Assembly: GCA_964431385.1 (NCBI GenBank)
Contig: CAYSJM010000047.1
Location: 1-25,910 of the forward strand
Direction: 5' to 3'
Source: UTCHB3 sp964431385
Lineage (GTDB): Bacteria; Bacteroidota; Ignavibacteria; Ignavibacteriales; Ignavibacteriaceae
DNA length: 25,910 nucleotides
Shown: positions 1 through 6,819 of the stretch, in pieces
How the letters are laid out: each line of letters begins with the position of its first letter
Position numbering within the stretch: the first letter of the stretch is position 1
The notes under the pieces: generated by a model
The model's input: the letters and a program-made list of their open reading frames with translations, nothing else
Databases searched by the model: none
Told to the model about the DNA's origin: nothing
Position numbers and translations under genes: made by a program

Positions 1-89
1 ATGCTGCAGGACTTCCTACGGGTATGTACATTTTTAGATTAACAACAAAATCCGGTACAGAGCATATCAAAATATTATTAACAAAATAG
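1..89 (+). CDS. C-terminal end of a T9SS cargo protein (partial)
   Basis: The third forward frame is open from the window edge to the TAG at 87-89 and gives 28 residues containing GLPTGMYIFRLTT and ending KILLTK. This is the last strand pair of a type A T9SS sorting domain (Por_Secre_tail, the LxSGxYxYRLxxG...KKxxLxK pattern), matching the ends of the other T9SS cargo genes in this window. The body of the protein lies upstream of the window, so its function cannot be told. It would be exported by Sec and moved across the outer membrane by T9SS. A hairpin follows at once. Confidence is limited by the short length. Confidence 0.7.
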   Translation, partial: AAGLPTGMYIFRLTTKSGTEHIKILLTK

Positions 90-92
90 TTT

Positions 93-120
93 CCTGATAA
101 CACTACTGTTATTTATCAGG
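93..120 (+). terminator. hairpin after the partial T9SS cargo gene
   Basis: Perfect 8-bp inverted repeat CCTGATAA (93-100) and TTATCAGG (113-120) with a 12-base loop, starting 3 bases after the stop codon. The following sequence is TTAAAAAACTTTTC, so the T-tract is weak. A terminator is the simplest reading. Confidence 0.5.
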
Positions 121-147
121 TTAAAAAACTTTTCTTGAGAGTAATAA

Positions 148-458
148 ATGAAAATCATTATGAAAAGATTGTTTATCATACTTTTAGTGTTTAATCCGGT
201 TTTGTTCTCGCAGTGGACCAAAGTCGATTTTTTACCTTGGTATGGAGCAATTTATGATTTCAACATGGTTGACTCCTTAAATATTACTGCGGTGTTTCGA
301 CGGGTCTTTGATGATAATGGAAAATCAGCAATCATAAAGAGCAGTGACGGGGGGAGTCCTCGGTTCTAACCATCGGGCACTCCTGCCGGCGCCGAATCCT
401 TTCTATCTTTTTTAATCCTGAATATAGTGTTCAAAAAATGTTGATTATTTTCCTCTAA
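148..458 (+). pseudogene. broken secreted BNR/Ycf48-like protein
   Basis: An intact frame from 148 to 369 encodes 73 residues. It has a signal peptide (MKRLFIILLVFNPVLFSQW; the ATG at 160 may be the true start) and ends IIKSSDGG, the SxDGG core of an Asp-box/BNR repeat, followed at once by unrelated residues and a stop. Shifting frame within the G-run at 349-354 (frame 351-458) gives a stretch containing ILSIFFNPEYSV, which resembles the strand after an Asp box in Ycf48-like propellers (compare IFFVNEQVGFV in the intact gene at 8746). That frame stops at 456-458, just where a palindromic repeat begins. I infer a decayed, truncated T9SS-type cargo gene. A small genuine secreted peptide is the less likely alternative. 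Confidence 0.5.
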
Positions 459-500
459 AAGTTTTCGATTGGACAATCGAGACGATTGTCACTCCTTTTC
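451..500. repeat. palindromic interspersed repeat, copy 1
   Basis: A 50-base unit containing the perfect hairpin GACAATCG-AGA-CGATTGTC at 472-490. It is flanked by a conserved AAGTTTTCG on the left and CTCCTTTTC on the right, both also present in copy 2 at 545-592. The match extends beyond the hairpin, so this is a repeat family and not two chance stem-loops. Confidence 0.8.
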
Positions 501-544
501 AGAAGTTAAAAGTTACGGTAATTTCAAAGTGCATGGATTGTTTC

Positions 545-592
545 TCCTGAAAGTTTTCGGCAGGACAATCGAGACGATTGTCGCTCCTTTTC
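545..592. repeat. palindromic interspersed repeat, copy 2
   Basis: Second copy of the unit at 451-500, in the same orientation, with hairpin GACAATCG-AGA-CGATTGTC at 564-582. The differences from copy 1 are a few substitutions and a small indel left of the hairpin, plus one base just right of it (GCTCC versus ACTCC). The hairpins are 92 bases apart, start to start. Confidence 0.8.
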
Positions 593-688
593 TACCCAAA
601 CGAGACCCCATGCGGGGCCAATCTTCGCGTTCTTGGTGTTCTTTGTACTGAAATTAAAAAACGATCACGAGCTGGGAGGAACATAAAT

Positions 689-696
689 TAAGTTTG
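689..696 (+). promoter_or_regulatory. possible -7 box upstream of porD-like gene
   Basis: TAAGTTTG matches the Bacteroidota -7 consensus TAnnTTTG exactly and lies 57 bases before the ATG at 754. I see no TTG at the right distance for a -33 box, so this is only a candidate. Confidence 0.3.
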
Positions 697-753
697 CTTG
701 TAAAATGGTTATATCTAAATTGCAGACATGAAAATAAAAAATTTGGACAAAAA

Positions 754-1629
754 ATGAAGAAGCTGTTTGTTTTATTCTTGATAACATTCAACATGGCTTT
801 CAGTCAGGAGCTGGATGCAACGGTGAATGTTAATGCGGAAAAACTTTCTATAAAATACCGCGAGATACTCGCCGATTTTGGTCCCATGCTGCAGACCTAT
901 TTAAATACGACGAAGTTCAGCGGACAGCCCTGGGAATATGAGAGAATAAAATGCAGTTTTAACATCTTCTTTAATACGGGAGCTGATGAGTCAAGTTACA
1001 CAGCTCAGGTGGTGGTAACGAGTATGCGGAAGATCTATAAGAGTGACAAATTTTCACCGATGTTGCTGGTGAACGATGTAAACTGGGCATTTGTATATGA
1101 AAAGAACCAATCGATATATTATGATGCAAACCTTTTTAATCCATTAACATCCTTTCTCGATTTTTACGCTTACATAATAGTTGGTCTCGAACAGGATTCA
1201 TGGGAAAAAGGATCGGGCACACCATTTTTTCAGAGAGCATTTGATGTAGTAAATCTAGCAGCTGGCAGAAGAGCCACGGGGTGGGAAGCGGGAGCTGCAT
1301 ACAGCAAGGCAGATTTTATTCAAAATATACTTGACGACAAATATAGAGCATTCAGAGATGCGACATCTGAATATCATAAGGGAATCGATATTTTTGCTAA
1401 AAACAAAGCAAAAGGTCAGGAACTGATAGTTAAGATGATAAAAGTTCTTGAGCAGATGAAATCAAAAATTGATATCAGAAGTGTCTATTTAAAAGTATTT
1501 TTTGATGCAAAGAGTGGTGAGATAATCGAATATTTAAAAGATTATCCTGAAAAATCAATTTTTAAGACGCTTAAATCTGTTGATCCTCCGCGACTTGCAA
1601 AATACGACGAGATTTTGAGAGCCGAATAG
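754..1629 (+). CDS. porD: PorD-like T9SS protein (DUF4835 family)
   Basis: This 291-residue protein has a signal peptide (MKKLFVLFLITFNMAFSQ) followed by the layout of the DUF4835/PorD family: a mature start ELDATVNVNAEKLS, a segment ERIKCSFNIFF, the hallmark LTSFLDFYAYIIVGLEQDS near the middle, then GTPFFQRAFDVVN, and YLKVFFDAKSGEI near the end. PorD is required for type IX secretion in Porphyromonas but its molecular role is poorly defined; it is expected in the periplasm or at the envelope. I prefer the ATG at 754 to upstream starts at 694 because the signal peptide begins there. It stands alone on its strand, converging on the GH18 gene, and is not beside other T9SS structural genes. T9SS cargo genes in this window would be its clients. 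Confidence 0.85.
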   Translation: MKKLFVLFLITFNMAFSQELDATVNVNAEKLSIKYREILADFGPMLQTYLNTTKFSGQPWEYERIKCSFNIFFNTGADESSYTAQVVVTSMRKIYKSDKFSPMLLVNDVNWAFVYEKNQSIYYDANLFNPLTSFLDFYAYIIVGLEQDSWEKGSGTPFFQRAFDVVNLAAGRRATGWEAGAAYSKADFIQNILDDKYRAFRDATSEYHKGIDIFAKNKAKGQELIVKMIKVLEQMKSKIDIRSVYLKVFFDAKSGEIIEYLKDYPEKSIFKTLKSVDPPRLAKYDEILRAE

Positions 1630-1650
1630 AAGATTAAAAAAAAGAAAAAA

Positions 1651-1690
1651 AGCCATGGTCGAATAAGAAACGATCATGGCTTTTTTCTTT
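1651..1690. terminator. bidirectional terminator between convergent genes
   Basis: An 11-bp stem (1651-1661 with 1671-1681, one G-T pair) around the loop AATAAGAAA, with an A-rich run on the left and TTTTTTC on the right. It can end transcription from the porD-like gene (+) and from the kinase/NYN/GH18 operon (-), whose stop codons lie on either side. Confidence 0.9.
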
Positions 1691-1703
1691 TAACGAGTAC
1701 AAG

Positions 1704-3143
1704 TTATTTTGCAAGCACAAGTTTAAGGAGAGATGACTTCATTCCTGACTCGGATAAAACTGAGATTCTGATAAAATAGACTCCTGAAGTCAATCCTTTT
1801 GCATCGATAATTTCCTTTTTTTCGCCTGCCGGCAGGTTTTTCAGCTCTTTTCCCAGAACGACATTTCCGAGCAGATCAAAGACTGCCAACTTAACCGAGC
1901 CCGGTTCAGGCAGGTTGAATGCGACTGTGGTAGTCGGGTTAAAAGGATTTGGGTAAGCACTTAAGTTAAAAGATTCTGGTGAAAGTTCATCTTGTTCTTC
2001 TATTGATGAAGGATTGAGATATTTATTGAGTTCTGTCCAAAGTTCAGGTCTTGCTTTGTCGTAACCGAGAGCCCACATCCCGACACCTTTAAGGTTGTGT
2101 TGTTTCGCCAGATTAAATTTAAGGGCTATACTTCTGTTATCATCGAACCAAACCTGATTAAACTTATCATAAACGGGAATTACATAATAAACCGTCTGCG
2201 TCGTGCTGTGCCATTGCAGTCCATAATATTGAGATTGATCCATGGCAGCGTAAAAACGAGGTGAGCCGGCGTATGAGCTTGTAGTGGAACCGGGTTGATT
2301 TGTAGTAGCAACCCATTCACAACCATAGTAGGGGACACCCAGAATCAGCTTTTCGGGTGGGCAACCGGCGTACTGTGAAGTTACGGTATTTGTAATGTTA
2401 TACGAACCACCTGTTAACGGGGCAGAGGGAGCGGTAGTTGAGCTGAAAGAGCCGGCAAAATCGTATCCCATTATAAAGATGTAGTCGCAAGCTGCCGCAA
2501 GTCCTTGGAAGTTCCATCCTGCCCAATTGACAGCAGGACCCGCAAAAGAGACTTCTTTGCCGGGAAGTTCGGTATGGATGTAGTTTGTCAAGTCCGCCAT
2601 AAAACCGTTAATTACACTTCCTCTGTCTGCAGTTTTTAGTCCCTCAAAGTCGATGTTTATTCCATCGAGTGAATATTGAGTGATGGTAGCTTTGGCTTTT
2701 GCGAAGAAGTTTTGTTTGGCAGTGTTGTTCGTAATCAGGTAATGGATTTGTGAAGCGGTAAAATTTACTGCTGTCATAATCACTTTCACTCCGTTCTGGT
2801 GAGCGGTGTTTATCAGGTTGGTCCAGGGCCACCCCGAAGGATTGGTTACATTTCCGAGAGAGTCGATTTGAAAATCGAAAGTTGAAATGTGGGTCAGGAG
2901 GTCATATCGCAGATAAGTGAGAGCTCCGGGATACTCCCAATAGGGGAGGAAACCAAAAACAACTTTTGACCCTGCGGGCGATTTATCGAATTGTAGCGGG
3001 ATAATTTTTTCGGGTTCAGAAGAGGTGCTGTGTGTATAATATTTATTGTGGTAATCAAGTTCGATTTGGTGAATCGATTTATTTTGTTGTGCGACTACAG
3101 GCAGAATTAACAGGAGTGAAAAAATAAACAGGGTTAATCTCAT
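1704..3143 (-). CDS. secreted GH18 glycoside hydrolase with T9SS sorting domain
   Basis: A 479-residue protein with signal peptide (ends VVAQ, about residue 19), a GH18 TIM barrel (about 60-375) and a type A T9SS domain (about 392-479, with AYPNPFNPTTT and GVYFIRISV). The barrel shows GH18 landmarks: VVFGFLPYWE at strand 1, GVKVIMTAVNF, the catalytic motif LDGINIDFE (residues 159-167, Glu167 as acid/base and Asp165 as helper), FIMGYDF on the Tyr/Asp strand, and GVGMWALGYD near the end. It resembles the YaaH/chitinase-like branch acting on beta-1,4-linked GlcNAc polymers (chitin or peptidoglycan glycan); the substrate cannot be decided. It starts only 3 bases after the stop of the NYN gene, so it is the last gene of the operon and ends at the 1651-1690 terminator. 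It should be extracellular or attached to the cell surface. Confidence 0.88.
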   Translation of the reverse strand: MRLTLFIFSLLLILPVVAQQNKSIHQIELDYHNKYYTHSTSSEPEKIIPLQFDKSPAGSKVVFGFLPYWEYPGALTYLRYDLLTHISTFDFQIDSLGNVTNPSGWPWTNLINTAHQNGVKVIMTAVNFTASQIHYLITNNTAKQNFFAKAKATITQYSLDGINIDFEGLKTADRGSVINGFMADLTNYIHTELPGKEVSFAGPAVNWAGWNFQGLAAACDYIFIMGYDFAGSFSSTTAPSAPLTGGSYNITNTVTSQYAGCPPEKLILGVPYYGCEWVATTNQPGSTTSSYAGSPRFYAAMDQSQYYGLQWHSTTQTVYYVIPVYDKFNQVWFDDNRSIALKFNLAKQHNLKGVGMWALGYDKARPELWTELNKYLNPSSIEEQDELSPESFNLSAYPNPFNPTTTVAFNLPEPGSVKLAVFDLLGNVVLGKELKNLPAGEKKEIIDAKGLTSGVYFIRISVLSESGMKSSLLKLVLAK

Positions 3144-3146
3144 AAT

Positions 3147-3602
3147 TTAGAGTCCAAATAATTTCTTAAATTCGTCATTTTGTTTTTCGAGAAGGCTGAT
3201 CTTTTCAGATTCTTCTTTCTCGCCGGCGGTACCAAAAAATCTTGTAAAAAATTCTTCCGATTTTAGAGCATCGCAATAACTTTTTTTACCGTAGTCATAG
3301 ACTTCGTTATCGGAAGATACAACCACGATATTACGGGGATTTTTTGATCTGTCAATTTCCTCTTTTATCACAAAATCCGCAGCTCTTGCGTCGGAATAGA
3401 TGATTTGGAGTTTATTGCTCTTTATTAAACCATTCATAAAACCGTCAAAAAAGAGTATAGCTCTGTTATTGGTATTGAGAAATACTTTTTCGAGCCGGAA
3501 GACAAGTTGTTCTCTCACGAAAGTTTTATCGCTGTTCAACTTGTTCTTTAGATCGGGGATTTTGCCGATCAGGTTATTTCCATCGATGTAATAAATTTTC
3601 AT
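3147..3602 (-). CDS. YacP-like NYN-domain RNase
   Basis: A 151-residue cytoplasmic protein made of one NYN (PIN-like) domain of the YacP/Rae1 type. Visible features are the start MKIYYIDGNNLIGK (Asp7, Asn9, Asn10), ILFFDGF (Asp53), SDARAADFVI (Asp76) and VVVSSDNEVYDYG (Asp98); these acidic residues should form the metal site. In Bacillus, Rae1/YacP cuts mRNA in the ribosomal A site. This protein is a little shorter than YacP, with a charged tail (about 125-151). Its ATG overlaps the kinase stop codon (ATGA, bases 3599-3602), which implies translational coupling, and the GH18 gene follows 3 bases later. RNA cleavage is an inference from the family, and the substrate is unknown. Confidence 0.75.
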   Translation of the reverse strand: MKIYYIDGNNLIGKIPDLKNKLNSDKTFVREQLVFRLEKVFLNTNNRAILFFDGFMNGLIKSNKLQIIYSDARAADFVIKEEIDRSKNPRNIVVVSSDNEVYDYGKKSYCDALKSEEFFTRFFGTAGEKEESEKISLLEKQNDEFKKLFGL

Positions 3603-6600
3603 TTTTCCTCATTGTTAACGGGTAGTTTTACTGTAAAAGTTGTTCCAAATCCGATGGTGCTTCTGCATTCAATTGTCCCTTTGAGCAACTGAACGAGCAT
3701 GTGGACGATGGAGAGCCCCAACCCGGCAGAAGATTCACCCGCAGTGGGTGAGCTGCTAATTTTTGCAAATTTCTTAAAAATATCGGGTAGTTCGTTTTCG
3801 GGAATTCCCTGACCATGATCTTGCACCTCGATAACTGCATGGTTATCAAGAGCAGAAAGTCTTATATCAACGAGAGCCCCAGTGAATGAATATTTTATAG
3901 CATTCGAGATGAGGTTGTCGAATATCTGTCCGACAAAGTTTCTGTCAGAGACAATTATAAATTGATCGGGAAGTGTAGCTGCTATCTTTATTTTTTTTCT
4001 GTCGCACGCCATTTTGTTACGAATGAGAATTTCGTTCATCAGCACTATAAGGTCGAAGGTTTCCGTTACGGTATCAATTTTACCTTGCTCCACCATATTC
4101 ATACTAAGGAGTTTGTTCAGGGTGTCGAGCATCGAAGAGCAACTATTAAAAATATTATTAGCGAAACGGGTGATATCTTCACTCTCGAGCTCTTCCTCTT
4201 CGTCGGTCATAATCTCTGCAAACCCCATGATTCCTGAGATCGGATTTCGCAAGTCGTGGGCAACAATTCCGAGATATTCATTTTTTTCTCTGTCGAGTTT
4301 TTCCAGTTGGGCATTTATTTTTTGGAGTTGTAGATTCTTTACGCTTAGTTGTTGATTCGCCAGCTTCAATTCGCCCGTTCGTTCGTTGACCATTTCTTCG
4401 AGGTCGTCTCTCTCTTTTAGAATGTCAGCAGTTCTATATTTTATGAATAGCACAATACCCGCGATGCCAAAAATAAGATAAAGGATATATGCGAAAGTAT
4501 TAGCGTACCAGTAAGAGTCAACTTTCAGTTCATAATACGCTTCTGTAGCCAGTCTGCCAGAGGGAAGTATCGCTCTCACTCTGAAGACATATTTGCCCGG
4601 GGGGATGTTGTAAAATTCCCTGAAGCTGTACTTAATGGGGGTGGTCCAACTTGTGTCCAATCCTTCCATTTTTGACTGGTACATTATATTCGATTCATCC
4701 TGATAGCCGAGAGATGCAAAGTCGATGCTGACACCACTTCCGGGTTTTATTCCGGATGAGATTCCCTTGTCAGTAACTCCGGAGAAATAGAGTGAATCGC
4801 TGATTTGAACATTTCTTATAACTGAATGAACATCCCCTTTTTCGGCATATTTTTTTGCGTCATATTTAATTAAACCTGTAGTTGAGGAGAGCCAAATTTC
4901 GCGATGGTCGGCGAAAAAATTTGAAGTGATACCATAAATTGAAGCAGATTTTACCCTCCCGAGTTGCGAAAAGGTGGTCGATTTATGTCTCTCGTCAATT
5001 TTGAGAGAGTAGATACTTCCCTCAAGAAAAAGAGCAATTTCTTTATCGTCCATGATGCTAACAAGAGGCATGGCATAAAGATTTTTTGCGGGTTCAAATC
5101 CGGTCGAATTCAAAGCAACAAACGAATCTTTTACGGCTTCATATCCAAAAATACCTTTTGTTGTGGCAGCATAGATAGACTGTTGGTAGATAAAAAGTGA
5201 TGGATTAAATCCTGTGCCCAAAAACTGTCGTTCATAAGAAACAGTTTTGGGAGGGTTATTGTATCCGTCGGAAAAAATGAATCGCCTTAAAGTTCCGGGA
5301 TGTACCTGTACCCAGATCTCCCCCTTATCGAGTTGTGTAATCTTCATAATCTGGGATGAAATCCCCTTAACAAGGGTCGTTTTTAGCACTCTCTCACCCG
5401 ATGGATCCATTTGTAGGATTTTTAGACCGGATTCAGTTGCGAGCAGAATGATAGTGGAGTCATCTTTTGGGACAAAAGCAGAAAAACAATAAGAAGAGTC
5501 GAGAATGGATTCACCGTCATCTTTAAGGAGAAAGAAGCCTGAACCAGAAGCGAGATATAGTTTATTGCGAGAGAGAAGGAAGTCCCAGCCGTCGCTGATA
5601 TTTTTTGATACCTTTTCGAACTGTTTCCCTGTGGAGTTATTTTCGAGTTGGGAGGTATAGACTCCAAAATTGGTTGAAACGAACAATTTATTTTGAAAGA
5701 AAACGGTGCTGAACGAGGCACCGGGAAGCCCGGTTCTGTGGTCAAAGATAGAAATGGGTGAGTAGATATTAATTCTTGAAATTCCGTTTTCGTGCATCAT
5801 CCAGAGGTTGCCTTCAGAATCCTCATAGAGAGAATATACTGTGTTGTGCCCCAGCCCTGTTTCCTGTTTCAGAATCTGTTTGACGGCACCCGTTTTATCG
5901 GTGATGATAATACCCGACTCCAGAGTCGAAAAGGCGATATCACCATTCGAAAGTCTTATAGCATCATAAAAAGTTTTTCCTCCCAATACCCCGGCGATTC
6001 CATCGGAAAACTTTTCAAAAATCGAATTATTCAATTTATAAAAAGAGCCATTTTTTAAGATAAAGAGGAGTTTGCCATCGTCTGTTGGGAGGGGCAGATA
6101 GATATCTTCCGGAAGTGGAGAATTTGGGGAAGCAATCGGCACAAATTCTGAACCTTCAAGTTTTTGTGGTCGTTCATCTTTCCGCAGTACAATTATTTTG
6201 TTATCTATTGCTTTAAGTGAGAGGATCGATCTCATCGAATTAACGACGGTGATGTTTGTGCCGTCGAAAATAAAAATCTGGAAATAGGTTGAGAAGTAAA
6301 TTTTGCCACCCAATTCGGCAATCGACCACACATCCGAAAATTCGTTGTTTTGTGCGTGTAATTTCGATTTTAGGGAGTGGTATTCAACATTTCCTGAAGG
6401 GTTTGGGAGAAGTCGTCCAATTTCGTTAAAAGCAGCTACAAACAGGGTACCATCATTAGCAGTAAGAAGTGAGCGGCAGGTTTCGCCTTTTGGGAGACGG
6501 ATCATCCTCCAGGAGACGCCATCATATTCGAGGATACCTTCAGTATTTGCAAAATACATCATCCCTCTTGAATCTTGAACTGCACCCCAATTTTGTGGTT

Positions 6601-6739
6601 CACCGGCATAAGTTGAGGGCAAATAGTTGAAAATGATAGGGAGCCCGGAGATATGAGAAACAGGTGAAGAACCGAAGCAGAGGCTGTTCAGAAGGATGGT
6701 AAATATTGTAAGGTGGAAGACTCCCGTTTTCGGGATCAT
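3599..6739 (-). CDS. beta-propeller sensor histidine kinase (two-component regulator propeller type)
   Basis: A 1046-residue membrane sensor. It starts with a signal-type hydrophobic segment (about 6-24), then a long periplasmic region of Reg_prop-like repeats (such as WGAVQDSRGMMYFANTEGIL and SLYEDSEGNLWMMHENGIS) to about 630, a Y_Y_Y domain (about 640-740; IPPGKYVFRVRA), one membrane helix (about 745-765), a coiled coil, HisKA with LGIVAHDLRNP (phospho-acceptor His828), and HATPase_c with NLISNAIKYS, DHGQGIP, and GLGLSIV. It should autophosphorylate in response to a periplasmic ligand, by analogy with polysaccharide-sensing hybrid kinases. Unlike many of those, it has no receiver or AraC domain, so it needs a separate response regulator, and none is present here. 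The stop overlaps the start of the NYN gene by 4 bases. The N-terminal start MIPKTG gives a good signal sequence. Confidence 0.9.
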   Translation of the reverse strand: MIPKTGVFHLTIFTILLNSLCFGSSPVSHISGLPIIFNYLPSTYAGEPQNWGAVQDSRGMMYFANTEGILEYDGVSWRMIRLPKGETCRSLLTANDGTLFVAAFNEIGRLLPNPSGNVEYHSLKSKLHAQNNEFSDVWSIAELGGKIYFSTYFQIFIFDGTNITVVNSMRSILSLKAIDNKIIVLRKDERPQKLEGSEFVPIASPNSPLPEDIYLPLPTDDGKLLFILKNGSFYKLNNSIFEKFSDGIAGVLGGKTFYDAIRLSNGDIAFSTLESGIIITDKTGAVKQILKQETGLGHNTVYSLYEDSEGNLWMMHENGISRINIYSPISIFDHRTGLPGASFSTVFFQNKLFVSTNFGVYTSQLENNSTGKQFEKVSKNISDGWDFLLSRNKLYLASGSGFFLLKDDGESILDSSYCFSAFVPKDDSTIILLATESGLKILQMDPSGERVLKTTLVKGISSQIMKITQLDKGEIWVQVHPGTLRRFIFSDGYNNPPKTVSYERQFLGTGFNPSLFIYQQSIYAATTKGIFGYEAVKDSFVALNSTGFEPAKNLYAMPLVSIMDDKEIALFLEGSIYSLKIDERHKSTTFSQLGRVKSASIYGITSNFFADHREIWLSSTTGLIKYDAKKYAEKGDVHSVIRNVQISDSLYFSGVTDKGISSGIKPGSGVSIDFASLGYQDESNIMYQSKMEGLDTSWTTPIKYSFREFYNIPPGKYVFRVRAILPSGRLATEAYYELKVDSYWYANTFAYILYLIFGIAGIVLFIKYRTADILKERDDLEEMVNERTGELKLANQQLSVKNLQLQKINAQLEKLDREKNEYLGIVAHDLRNPISGIMGFAEIMTDEEEELESEDITRFANNIFNSCSSMLDTLNKLLSMNMVEQGKIDTVTETFDLIVLMNEILIRNKMACDRKKIKIAATLPDQFIIVSDRNFVGQIFDNLISNAIKYSFTGALVDIRLSALDNHAVIEVQDHGQGIPENELPDIFKKFAKISSSPTAGESSAGLGLSIVHMLVQLLKGTIECRSTIGFGTTFTVKLPVNNEEK

Positions 6740-6790
6740 AAAGTTGCCGGAATATGAAAAAACAAACTACAATTTAATATATTACGAACT

Positions 6791-6798
6791 TATTTTTG
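6791..6798 (+). promoter_or_regulatory. possible -7 box of sppA
   Basis: TATTTTTG matches the Bacteroidota -7 consensus TAnnTTTG and lies 21 bases before the ATG at 6820. A TTG at 6796-6798, which would extend the sppA frame, falls inside this box, which argues that the ATG is the true start. No clear -33 TTG is seen. Confidence 0.35.
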
Positions 6799-6819
6799 AA
6801 GAATAAAATCAGAGCTAAA

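Larger units (their letters stand above)
370..753. other. gene-poor spacer with repeats and decayed coding sequence
   Basis: About 380 bases without a convincing intact gene. It holds the frame-shifted remnant up to 458, two copies of a hairpin repeat (451-500 and 545-592), a small CCCC-ATGC-GGGG hairpin at about 607-618, and a stretch at about 622-650 that looks like an intergenic repeat. Short open frames at 469-651 and from 694 run through repeat or leader sequence and have no recognisable protein content. Confidence 0.6.

Noticed and set aside
451..592. CRISPR-like direct repeats
   Set aside because: Only two copies with one spacer, each copy internally palindromic with unequal flanks, and no cas gene nearby.
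469..651. 60-codon open frame on the plus strand
   Set aside because: It runs through both copies of the palindromic repeat and has no protein-like pattern, start signal or recognisable domain.
3962..4355. Two overlapping plus-strand open frames of about 90-113 codons
   Set aside because: They lie opposite the HisKA/ATPase part of the sensor kinase, whose motifs prove the minus-strand frame is the coding one.
3599..6739. Hybrid two-component system (kinase with receiver and AraC output)
   Set aside because: The protein ends with the ATPase G2 box; no receiver or helix-turn-helix region follows in this or the next gene.
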